DNA of 64,000 nt from Sphingosinicella sp041916975 (lineage in GTDB: Bacteria > Pseudomonadota > Alphaproteobacteria > Sphingomonadales > Sphingomonadaceae): NCBI RefSeq assembly GCF_041916975.1, contig NZ_JAYRYK010000001.1, positions 3,534,001-3,598,000 on the forward strand, given 5' to 3'. Numbering within the stretch: the first letter of the stretch is position 1; the number at the start of each line of letters is the position of its first letter. Of the stretch, positions 1-7,399 are shown one piece after another. Below the pieces are notes generated by a model. It saw only the letters and a program-made list of their open reading frames with translations. It made no database searches and had not been told where the DNA came from. Both the position numbers and the translations under genes were made by a program.

Positions 1-776
1 CAGCGCCGGATCGGGGTTTCCTTCAGCAGTTCGCCGGCAGCCTCTCCTTGGTCTACCTCGAATCTGCCCATCGGTGTCCAGATAAGTCCGGGCGAAAGCG
101 ATACGATGCGCGCGCCCTTGTTTGCCCACGATGGGGCGCGGGCCTCGGCCATACGGATCGTCGCACGTTTGGAAACGCCGTAGGCCGGGCCGCTCAGGCC
201 TGAATAAGAAAACGACTTCGAGTCCGTCATCATTGCTGCGAGCCGCTGGAGGTGCGATTCCATCACCTCAAGGGAGGTTTCTGTCGGGGCGGCAAGCAGG
301 GCATCTACCTCGGCGTCGGCTGGCGCAAGATGGCCCGCGATTGAAGCGATGAGCACGCACACGCTGCCTGGGTTCAGGCGGGCCTCCAGCGCATCGAGCA
401 GCATCGCGGTCCCAAGGGCGTTGGTGCGCAGGATTGCACGCCAATCCGCCATGCCGGAAGAAAGTCCGGCGGTGTGGACGATGGTGCCGAGCGATCCGTG
501 TGCATCAATGGCCTCAGCGATCGCGGCCATGGTTGTGGGGGCGGCAATATCGCCTGCGATCGTGGCCGAAACGCTATATCCTTCATCCTTCAATTGCGCG
601 CTGGTCTGGGCCAGGCGATCCTGGGAAATGTCGGCGAGGATGAGGTCCTGCGATCGCCCGAATTCACGGGCGCACGCGATGCCCATTCCGCCGCACCCAC
701 CGGTAATCAAGGCGGCTCGCTTTCCAATCCCCAAGGTCAAGCCCGTCCTCCCCATGCCATTCACGTTCATGCGCAT
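1..776 (-). CDS. SDR oxidoreductase, 3-alpha-HSD-like (partial)
   Basis: This is a short-chain dehydrogenase whose C-terminus runs off the left edge; about 258 residues are visible and the frame is open throughout. It has a Rossmann glycine motif (TGGCGGMG) near residue 26, a catalytic-Ser region (LIASIAG) and a YGVSK catalytic Tyr/Lys motif. About 35 extra residues lie between Ser and Tyr, as in the 3-alpha-hydroxysteroid dehydrogenase/carbonyl reductase branch. The start is uncertain: ATG at 776 has no clear ribosome binding site, while ATG 755 or a TTG near 743, preceded by GGGGAGGA, are alternatives. It is divergent from a TetR gene across a palindromic operator. The substrate (an alcohol or ketone) cannot be read from the sequence. 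Confidence 0.75.
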   Translation of the reverse strand, partial: MRMNVNGMGRTGLTLGIGKRAALITGGCGGMGIACAREFGRSQDLILADISQDRLAQTSAQLKDEGYSVSATIAGDIAAPTTMAAIAEAIDAHGSLGTIVHTAGLSSGMADWRAILRTNALGTAMLLDALEARLNPGSVCVLIASIAGHLAPADAEVDALLAAPTETSLEVMESHLQRLAAMMTDSKSFSYSGLSGPAYGVSKRATIRMAEARAPSWANKGARIVSLSPGLIWTPMGRFEVDQGEAAGELLKETPIRR

Positions 777-800
777 CAAATGTGCGAGCGGCTGATGTTA

Positions 801-816
801 TTATAACAAGTTATAA
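801..816. promoter_or_regulatory. Perfect palindromic operator TTATAAC-AA-GTTATAA
   Basis: A 7-2-7 perfect inverted repeat lies between the divergent SDR and TetR genes. The preceding bases add a further GTTAT-T-ATAAC dyad that overlaps it. The 14-bp core TATAAC-NN-GTTATA occurs again at 26192-26205, upstream of the TonB receptor. It is probably bound by the adjacent TetR protein (995-1714), which would then control itself, the SDR and the receptor. The core also fits the TNNAACNNGTTNNA pattern known for the actinobacterial TetR regulator KstR; this may be convergence. Confidence 0.7.
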
Positions 817-994
817 CATTGGAGTGTCTGGACGCAAGCCTTCCGCGGCGGTGGGATTTGTGGGAAACGACCAGTGTTTTCGATATCAGCCGAGTTGTCC
901 TGGCCGCTTTTTTTTAATAGCCCGGGTACGGGCCTCTTTCCGGCGAACGTGTGAGGGAGGGGTGCCTCGATGCGGGTCTGGGAGCAAAGCCCTA

Positions 995-1714
995 ATGAAA
1001 TACAGAAAAAAAGCCACGGAGGAGCCAAATGCTTCCGAAGACCCGCCGCGACAGAAGCGACCGTACAACAGCCGCTCGATGGTGGAGCGGCGCCAGAGAA
1101 TCCTGAAGGCCACGCTGCAGCTCATCGAGGAGGAAGGGGTCAACGGCGTCACAATCCGGGAGATCAGCAAAAAGTCTGACGTTGCACTGCGGACCCTCTA
1201 TTTATATTTCGGTAGCCGTGAAGTTATCATTGGCGTTGCCATCAAGGACTTCTTTTACAAAAACATTGAAGAATCGGGCGCGGACCTAGAACCGAAGACG
1301 CTTCCAAGCCTTCTTGATCGCTTTGACCGCCTGACCGATATCATTATCGGTAATGAGGCGTATTCAAGCGCCCTTGCGCCTATCTTTTTTTCTGCAAACA
1401 TCGACCCGAGTATTTACGAAATTCTTAGGGATATTGCGATTTCGCACGTCAGAAGCTTCGTGTGCGAGCTTGCCTCCTCGAAGGCCAATCCGCTGAGCGA
1501 TGCGGAACGCGATCTGCTTATTGCTCAGATCGCGAACATAGAGTTTTCCGTGATAAACGATGCGCTCAGCGGCCGCATTCCGCTTTCACAGCTCAGTACG
1601 TGTCTGAAACTGGCTGTTCTGTCGCTGATCGCGGGGTTTATTCCAAAACCGTCGGCAGAGCTGAAGGCGACGATCCTGGCGCTGCGAGAGGGGCTCGAGC
1701 CCGACGAAGCCTAG
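995..1714 (+). CDS. TetR family transcriptional regulator
   Basis: A 239-residue TetR-type repressor. A basic N-terminal tail of about 30 residues precedes the HTH domain (about 31-80), with a recognition helix in the region VALRTLYLYFGSRE. The remaining alpha-helical part should be the ligand-binding and dimerisation domain; its ligand is unknown. ATG 995 was chosen because GGAG (981-984) lies 10 nt upstream. The frame stays open further upstream, but that part would cover the operator at 801-816. It is divergent from the SDR at the left edge and sits before the MFS-OYE-carboxylase operon. Its own operator is probably TATAAC-NN-GTTATA. Confidence 0.88.
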   Translation: MKYRKKATEEPNASEDPPRQKRPYNSRSMVERRQRILKATLQLIEEEGVNGVTIREISKKSDVALRTLYLYFGSREVIIGVAIKDFFYKNIEESGADLEPKTLPSLLDRFDRLTDIIIGNEAYSSALAPIFFSANIDPSIYEILRDIAISHVRSFVCELASSKANPLSDAERDLLIAQIANIEFSVINDALSGRIPLSQLSTCLKLAVLSLIAGFIPKPSAELKATILALREGLEPDEA

Positions 1715-1770
1715 GCACGCGCGCTGTTTGCCGCTGCTGCAAACGTGGTCGTTCCGCAACTCAATATTCT

Positions 1771-1788
1771 ACCTTCCAGCAGTTTGAT
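1771..1788 (-). promoter_or_regulatory. Putative TetR-2 operator, site 1 (MFS operon)
   Basis: The minus strand reads ATCAAACT-GC-TGGAAGGT. It is the weakest of six copies of an 18-bp dyad, the others being at 12182, 17622, 20395, 20477 and 26174. It lies 43 bp before the GTG of the MFS gene, where a repressor would be expected to sit. The call rests on similarity to the other sites. Confidence 0.5.
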
Positions 1789-1831
1789 AACTGTGTTAGG
1801 CCTGCTCAGAGATGAGGCGAGGGTGGTATGA

Positions 1832-3187
1832 GTGCAGGTGTCTAAGATTTCGCGTAACGATATGATAAAAAAAGAGGTTTCTGCCTCCGATGTCTACCCT
1901 TGGGTCGTGGTGTTCTTTCTCACGGCGATCTACACGGTGGCCTTCATCGATCGGCAAATCCTCAATCTTCTCGTCGACCCGATCAAGCGCAGCTTCATCC
2001 TGTCGGACACGGAGGTGAGCCTGCTGCAAGGGCTCGCCTTCACATCAGCCTATGTGGTGTTCAGTCCGTTCTTCGGTCGTCTCGCCGATCGCGCCAATCG
2101 CCGGAACATTCTCGTGACGGGCGTGATTGTCTGGAGCCTGGGCACGATCTCCTGCGGCTTGTCGTCGGACTATGGGACGCTGTTTGCCTCACGCGTGGTC
2201 GTCGGCGCCGCGGAGGCGTGCGTATCGCCGGCGGCCTGGTCGATGCTGTCGGATTATTTCGACCGAAAGCGCCTGCCGCGCGCCATGAGCATCTTTCTGA
2301 TCGGGCCTTACCTCGGCGCCGGTCTTGCGCTTGTCTTCGGCGGGTTGCTGATCGGCGCGGCCGGGGGCGTTATCGGCGGGCACGAGATTTTCTCAGGGCT
2401 GGAGCCTTGGCAGTTCGTCTTCATTGCCATCGGTTTTCCGGGGATCTTGCTCGGCCTTGCCGCGCTTGTCGTGCGCGAACCTCCGCGACGCAGCTTCGCC
2501 AATGAAGGGGGCGCGGCGGAAATCTACACGCTGAAGGAAACGTTGGTCTTCTTCTGGGCAGGCCGCGCCTTCTTCGGGCGTTTCTATGCCGCGATGACGG
2601 GAATCATCATCGTTCTTTACGCACTGCCCGCATGGATGCCTGCATTTCTGATGCGCCGTCACGGCGCGGATTCGGCATCGATGGGACTCGAATACGGCGC
2701 GCTCGTCCTCGTGATGGGTACGCTCGGCGTGCTGAGCGGACCTGCAATCGGCAGGTGGATCGAACAGCGCGGGCATGAAGGCGGCACGGTGATCGTCGCC
2801 GCCGTTGCGGCGCTCGCCCTTGTCCCCGCAAGCATTGCGCTGTCGCTCGCACCGACTTACGGCACGGCTCTTGCGGCTGCAGCGGTCGCGACATTCTTTT
2901 TCAGCCTTCCGCAGGCCATGGCAGCATCCGCGCTGCAACTTGCCACACCGAACGGAATGCGGGGGCTGGCCTCGGCCATGTATGTTTTCCTGGTGGCGGT
3001 CGTCGGGCTCGGAATCGCGCCCACAATCGTCGCCTTGTTCACCGATGTCGTCTTCCGCGATCCGGCGAAGGTCGGCATTTCACTTTCGATTGTTTGCGCA
3101 TCGAGCGCGGCGGTTGGAGCGTGGCTCGCATTTCGCGCGCTTCCGCACTATCGCGCTTCCCTCAAGCGCGTGGCGGCAGTTGATTAA
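1832..3187 (+). CDS. MFS transporter
   Basis: A 451-residue inner-membrane transporter of the major facilitator superfamily with about 12 hydrophobic segments. The loop after TM2 carries the MFS signature GRLADRANRR (about residues 80-89). The N-terminal pattern (FIDRQILNLL, LLQGLAFTSAY) is typical of the Spinster-like MFS proteins that accompany catabolic clusters in sphingomonads, so import of the organic acid substrate is likely. GTG 1832 is preferred because GAGGCGAGG lies just upstream; ATG 1862 has no ribosome binding site. Its TAA is followed immediately by the ATG of the old yellow enzyme, so it heads a six-gene operon ending at 9168. Confidence 0.88.
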   Translation: MQVSKISRNDMIKKEVSASDVYPWVVVFFLTAIYTVAFIDRQILNLLVDPIKRSFILSDTEVSLLQGLAFTSAYVVFSPFFGRLADRANRRNILVTGVIVWSLGTISCGLSSDYGTLFASRVVVGAAEACVSPAAWSMLSDYFDRKRLPRAMSIFLIGPYLGAGLALVFGGLLIGAAGGVIGGHEIFSGLEPWQFVFIAIGFPGILLGLAALVVREPPRRSFANEGGAAEIYTLKETLVFFWAGRAFFGRFYAAMTGIIIVLYALPAWMPAFLMRRHGADSASMGLEYGALVLVMGTLGVLSGPAIGRWIEQRGHEGGTVIVAAVAALALVPASIALSLAPTYGTALAAAAVATFFFSLPQAMAASALQLATPNGMRGLASAMYVFLVAVVGLGIAPTIVALFTDVVFRDPAKVGISLSIVCASSAAVGAWLAFRALPHYRASLKRVAAVD

Positions 3188-4294
3188 ATGAGCGGACTCG
3201 AACCTTTGTTCACGCCGTTTTCGGGCGGCCACCTCAGCGTGCCGAACAGGCTCGTAATGGCGCCGATGACGCGCTGGTTCTCGCCAGGCGAAGTTCCGGG
3301 CCGCGACGTCGCAGCCTATTATCGGCGGCGCGCAGAGCACGGCGTTGGTCTCATCATTACGGAAGGGACGACGATCGACCATCCCGTCGCCTCCCATTCC
3401 CTGCGGATTCCGGCGTTCCACGGCGCTGGCCTCGATGGCTGGCGACGCGTGGTTGAAGAGGTGCACGAGGCAGGCGGCAAGATCGCCCCGCAGATCTGGC
3501 ATGTCGGTGCGATGCGCCATCCCAAGCAGGATCTGCCAAACCCTCACCTTCCGCCGATGAGCCCGTCGGGCCTTCACAAACCCGGCGCCTCGGCAAGCGG
3601 ACAGGAAATGACCGCGAAAGACATTGCGGATATCGCCGATGCCTTCGGCAAAGCGGCGTATAATGCGCGGCGCCTTGGTTTCGATGGTGTCGAGATTCAC
3701 GGCGCGCATGGATATATTCTCGACCAATTCCTGTGGGAGCCGCTCAACCGCCGCAAAGATGCCTACGGCGGAACCGCGGTGGAGCGAACGCGATTCGCGG
3801 CGGAGATCGTCGCGGCAGTACGCCGCGCGGTCGGACCGGACTTTCCGCTCATCCTGCGCATATCGCAGTGGAAGCAGCAGGATTACACCGCGCGCCTGGC
3901 GACAGACCCGGAGGCTTTGGGCGCCATCCTGAAGCCGCTTACAGAGGCTGGTGTCGATATCTATCATTGCTCGCAGCGCCGTTATTGGGAAACGGAATTC
4001 GAAAGCTCTGCGCTCAATCTGGCGGGCTGGGTAAAGCGTTTGACAGGGCGGCCGACGATTACGGTTGGCAGTGTTGGTCTCAGCGCGCCGCTCTCCGTCA
4101 CCGATATCGGTGACGAGGCCGGTACGGATGATGACCTGCAGCCACTGGCGGATGCCGTTGCAAGAGGTGATTATGATCTGGTCGCCGTGGGCCGCGCGCT
4201 CATTGGCGATGCGGAATGGGTGGATAAGGTTCGGGAAGGGCGGTTCAGTGAACTGCGCCGTTTCGATCGGAGTGCTTTGGAGGAATTGATATGA
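3188..4294 (+). CDS. Old yellow enzyme family FMN oxidoreductase
   Basis: A 368-residue FMN-dependent TIM-barrel enzyme of the NADH:flavin oxidoreductase/OYE family. The N-terminus (LFTPFSGG, VPNRLVMAPMTR) and the signature HGAHGYILDQFL followed by RKDAYGG are diagnostic; the two histidines of HGAH are the expected substrate-binding pair. Family members reduce activated C=C bonds with NAD(P)H, and some demethylate or act on 2-enoyl-CoAs. It begins directly after the MFS stop and overlaps the next gene by ATGA, so it is translationally coupled. It may saturate an enone or dienoyl intermediate before or after carboxylation. Confidence 0.9.
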   Translation: MSGLEPLFTPFSGGHLSVPNRLVMAPMTRWFSPGEVPGRDVAAYYRRRAEHGVGLIITEGTTIDHPVASHSLRIPAFHGAGLDGWRRVVEEVHEAGGKIAPQIWHVGAMRHPKQDLPNPHLPPMSPSGLHKPGASASGQEMTAKDIADIADAFGKAAYNARRLGFDGVEIHGAHGYILDQFLWEPLNRRKDAYGGTAVERTRFAAEIVAAVRRAVGPDFPLILRISQWKQQDYTARLATDPEALGAILKPLTEAGVDIYHCSQRRYWETEFESSALNLAGWVKRLTGRPTITVGSVGLSAPLSVTDIGDEAGTDDDLQPLADAVARGDYDLVAVGRALIGDAEWVDKVREGRFSELRRFDRSALEELI

Positions 4295-5058
4295 GCCAGC
4301 CGCCGAACTGGCAGCGTGGAATGATCCGCGTCGATCTTGATGAGACGGTCGGCTTCGTAACGTTCGATAGACCGGAAAAATTGAACGCGATGGACCGGGC
4401 TTTCTGGCCCGATCTTCGCGCTGCGCTGGTTTGGGCGGAGGAGGCGGGCGCGCGGTGCATCGTTTTCCGCGGTGCGGGAACGCGCGCATTCTGCGTGGGC
4501 GGCGACGTAAAGAGTTTCGCGGCACTCTCCACGGAAGAGGAGCGCCGCGCATTCCAAATCGATGCCATGGCGACGTTCGATGCTATCGCGCGGTGCGCGC
4601 TGCCGACAGTCGCAGCCGTAAGGGGGCTTGCCCTAGGCGGTGGCTGCGAAGTGGCGATGGCTTGTGATATGGTGATCGCAGCGGATGATGCCGTATTCGC
4701 AATGCCAGAGGCGCGTTTCGGGCTGGTGCCCGGCTATGGCGTGTTGAGGGCGCCGTCCGTCGTGGGTGCGCAGATCACGAAATTCATGGTGTTCGGCGGG
4801 GAAAAGCTTGATGCCGAAAGTGCGCTGCGCCTTGGTCTTGTCCAGCGTCTTTCGACGGTGGACGGGCTTATGGATGATGCGCTTGCCCTCGCGCGAAAGG
4901 TTGCGGCGGTACCGCCCGCAGCCATTGCGGCAGGGAAGGCGCTGATCGATACGGCGATTGATCCGGCCCGTGTCGCACAGTCGATCGAAATGGTGACGGC
5001 ACTGCATTCCACGCCGGAATCTCGCGCGGCGGTATCCAGCTTTGGAGAGAAAGCATGA
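4291..5058 (+). CDS. Enoyl-CoA hydratase/isomerase family protein
   Basis: A 255-residue crotonase-fold protein. The CoA-binding and oxyanion-hole regions are visible as CVGGDVKSF (about residue 68) and GLALGGGCEVAMACD (about 113-127). The glutamate after the second motif is in FAMPEARFGLVPGYG. It overlaps the flanking genes by 4 nt on each side (ATGA). Placed just before a biotin-dependent carboxyltransferase, it could hydrate a glutaconyl-CoA-type product, as AtuE and LiuC do in terpene and leucine catabolism. That role is inferred from context. Confidence 0.9.
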   Translation: MSQPPNWQRGMIRVDLDETVGFVTFDRPEKLNAMDRAFWPDLRAALVWAEEAGARCIVFRGAGTRAFCVGGDVKSFAALSTEEERRAFQIDAMATFDAIARCALPTVAAVRGLALGGGCEVAMACDMVIAADDAVFAMPEARFGLVPGYGVLRAPSVVGAQITKFMVFGGEKLDAESALRLGLVQRLSTVDGLMDDALALARKVAAVPPAAIAAGKALIDTAIDPARVAQSIEMVTALHSTPESRAAVSSFGEKA

Positions 5059-6599
5059 GCGAAGATCGGACCATGGCGAGCCTGATCGCCGATCTTCGGG
5101 CACGTCAGGCACGCGCAAGGGAAATGGGCGGGCCAGACGCATTGGCGCGTCACCGGGCATCGGGGCGCCTGCCGGTGCGCGAACGCGTGGATTTGCTGAT
5201 CGACGAGGGGAGCTGGTTTGAAATCGGCGCGCTTGCTCTGCCGGAACTGCGCACAAAGCATGTGCCGGGTGATGCCGTCGTCACCGGGTTCGCGCGGCTT
5301 GATGGCCGCCACGTCGGCGTTATCGGCATCGACAGCTCGATTGTCGCCGGAACGACTGCGCCGACCAGCATGCGCAAGCAGGGGCGCCTTATCGAGATCG
5401 CCCAGCGCAACGGCTTCCCGATCGTTCTCCTCTGTGATGCCGATGGTGGCCGCATTCCCGATGTGATGGGTTGGCGCTTTTCGCACCTGCCGCTGGATTT
5501 CAAAACCTTCCTTGCGCCTACCGACGGCGGTCCGCTCGTTCCGCGCGCAGCGGCGGTTCTCGGGCCGTCTTACGGTGATTCCGCCTTGCATGCGTCGACG
5601 GCGCATTTTGTCGTGATGCTGCGCTCGGCCTCGCTGGCGCTTGTCGGGCCGTCCGTGATCGAACCGGCAACTGGCGAGAAGCTGACGGACGAGGAGCTTG
5701 GCGGTCCCGCGAAGGCTCTCGCTGTCGGGAATGCTCACGCCGTCGCCGAAAGTGAAGCGGAGGCGATGGACGCGATCGCGGCATTTCTGTCGTTCCTGCC
5801 GTCGAACAGCAACCTGCCGGCACCCGTCGCACCCGCGCGCGATCCGGCTGTCGATCCGGCGCGCCTCGCCGAAATCGTGCCGCTCGGCGCGAAGGATGGC
5901 TACGACATGTACCGGGTGATCGAAGCGATCGCCGATGCGGGCAGCCTCTTCCCCTGGGGCGACGAATGGGGCGGGTCCGTGATCACCTGTCTTGCAAGGA
6001 TCGAAGGGCAGCCGGTCGGCTTCGTCGCGAGCCAGCCCATCGTCCGTGCCGGCGCGCTCGATGCGGATGCGCTCAACAAGGAACGCGAATTCGTCGATCT
6101 CTGCGATACCTTCAACCTGCCCATCGTGTTCCTGCACGACGTGCCGGGTCTGATGGTTGGCACCAGTGCCGAACGGTCCGGCATTCTCAAAGCTTACGAG
6201 AAACTTGCGCTGCGAATCTCCACGGCCAATGTGCCCAAGATCGGCGTGATCATCCGCAAGGCATACGGCGGCGGTCATTTCGCGCTCGGCGGCCGGCCCA
6301 CGCATCCTGATTTTCTCTTCGCGTGGCCGTCCGCCGAAATGGGATTCATGGCGCCCGATACCGGCGTCAGAACCGTGTATCGGCGAAAGATTGATGCGGT
6401 TCGCGAAGAGCTGGGAGATGAGGCGGCGGCGACGCTCGCGGCGGAACTCCGCAGGGAGTGGGAAACTGAATCCGAACCCTGGGAGGCGGCTGCGTATATC
6501 GCGCTCGATGATGTTATCGAACCGGGCGAAACGCGCGCCAAGCTTGTGTCCGCGATCGACTATGCCTGGGGTGTTCAGGCGGAAAGAGTCCGCCCATGA
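5055..6599 (+). CDS. Acyl-CoA carboxylase, carboxyltransferase (beta) subunit
   Basis: A 514-residue carboxyltransferase of the propionyl/methylcrotonyl/geranyl-CoA carboxylase family, with N- and C-terminal crotonase-like halves. The N-terminal CT region has DADGGRIPD (about residues 136-144), and the C-terminal one has RKAYGGGHFALGG (about 400-412), both near the acyl-CoA and carboxybiotin oxyanion holes. The biotin carboxylase subunit is two genes downstream (7396-9168). Start ATG 5055 overlaps the previous stop; ATG 5085 is an internal alternative. The usual SGGAR and AYGGAYDVM wording is altered in both motifs, so the acyl-CoA substrate may be unusual. Confidence 0.88.
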   Translation: MSEDRTMASLIADLRARQARAREMGGPDALARHRASGRLPVRERVDLLIDEGSWFEIGALALPELRTKHVPGDAVVTGFARLDGRHVGVIGIDSSIVAGTTAPTSMRKQGRLIEIAQRNGFPIVLLCDADGGRIPDVMGWRFSHLPLDFKTFLAPTDGGPLVPRAAAVLGPSYGDSALHASTAHFVVMLRSASLALVGPSVIEPATGEKLTDEELGGPAKALAVGNAHAVAESEAEAMDAIAAFLSFLPSNSNLPAPVAPARDPAVDPARLAEIVPLGAKDGYDMYRVIEAIADAGSLFPWGDEWGGSVITCLARIEGQPVGFVASQPIVRAGALDADALNKEREFVDLCDTFNLPIVFLHDVPGLMVGTSAERSGILKAYEKLALRISTANVPKIGVIIRKAYGGGHFALGGRPTHPDFLFAWPSAEMGFMAPDTGVRTVYRRKIDAVREELGDEAAATLAAELRREWETESEPWEAAAYIALDDVIEPGETRAKLVSAIDYAWGVQAERVRP

Positions 6600-7399
6600 C
6601 GCTCTCGCTTGCCGACGCGCCGGCCTTCCTCCGGCTGATGAAGCACTATGTGCTCGATTATACGAACCGCAACGACCAGTCGCAGACGCCGGCCATCATG
6701 GAAGCGGATTATGTGCTGCGGATGGGCGATTATTTCGTGCGCGGACGCGATACCGAATATCACGCCGCGACCGCCAAGCAGATGGAGCAGTTCCCCAACC
6801 TGTGTCTCACGGTCCACGAGATCGCGACATCGGGCGAACGTCTGGTGATGCGGTTTTCGGAGCATGGCAGGTCGCGTGCCCACGACAATCGCGGCTGCGC
6901 TTGGGGCGGTATCGGGCTCTACAAGTGGAACGGCAAGAAGCTCGTTATGAACCACGTCGAGCAGGATTATCTGGCGCGGAAGCGGCAGTTGCGGACGGGT
7001 ATTCCCGATCTCGTCGATCACCCGGCACTTTCGCCGTGGACCACTGCTGCCGAGGCGCCCGATATTGAGGCCGAAGCGGTCGTGAAAACATGGCTCGAAA
7101 GCGGCGCGCTGGCGAAGACGCCCGGCGTGCTTCTCGATGATCAGTGGACCGGCATTGCAGCGTCGCCGCTCGTCGCGCAGAGCCACGTGGAGATCAATGA
7201 TTTCTTCTCCTGCGGTAATGCGGTCGCCTTCCATCTCACGCAGCACGGCGGCCTCATTCCAGACGCCGACGTTGCGGGGGAGGCGGGAACACCCGTCCGG
7301 CTGCATATGGCCGGTCTCGTTCATGTCGAAAACGGCGGCGTGAGGCGCGGTCGCATCGTCCGCAATCGCCTTGATCTCGTTCGATCGCTCGGCCGATGA
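6596..7399 (+). CDS. Tandem NTF2/SnoaL-like protein in carboxylase operon
   Basis: A 267-residue soluble protein without signal peptide or membrane segments. The two halves (about 1-130 and 140-265) each resemble the cone-shaped alpha+beta NTF2/SnoaL fold, with patterns such as EADYVLRMGDYFVRG and, in the second half, VEINDFFSCGNAVAFH. No catalytic motif can be assigned. It is coupled by 4-nt overlaps to the carboxyltransferase before it and the biotin carboxylase after it. That position suggests an accessory subunit of the carboxylase or an enzyme acting on its product. The fold call comes from pattern reading only. Confidence 0.6.
   Translation: MTLSLADAPAFLRLMKHYVLDYTNRNDQSQTPAIMEADYVLRMGDYFVRGRDTEYHAATAKQMEQFPNLCLTVHEIATSGERLVMRFSEHGRSRAHDNRGCAWGGIGLYKWNGKKLVMNHVEQDYLARKRQLRTGIPDLVDHPALSPWTTAAEAPDIEAEAVVKTWLESGALAKTPGVLLDDQWTGIAASPLVAQSHVEINDFFSCGNAVAFHLTQHGGLIPDADVAGEAGTPVRLHMAGLVHVENGGVRRGRIVRNRLDLVRSLGR

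Noticed and set aside
360..440. Apparent frame break in the left-edge SDR
   Set aside because: A short overlapping minus-strand frame (374-586) suggested a truncated gene, but reading the other frame gives an uninterrupted SDR with cofactor and YxxxK motifs down to base 1.
901..935. T8 run with a nearby GCCC/GGGC dyad as a terminator
   Set aside because: The run comes before, not after, the small dyad on the plus strand and lies upstream of the TetR start, so it does not have the order of an intrinsic terminator.
3080..6305. Long antisense open frames of about 490-520 residues (for example minus strand 3080-4552 and 4734-6305)
   Set aside because: They lie opposite clear OYE, hydratase and carboxyltransferase genes, are rich in Arg, Pro and His without any motif, and are the usual by-product of GC-rich codon use. 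Similar frames at 12179-13672, 43014-44723 and 45093-46781 were dropped for the same reason.
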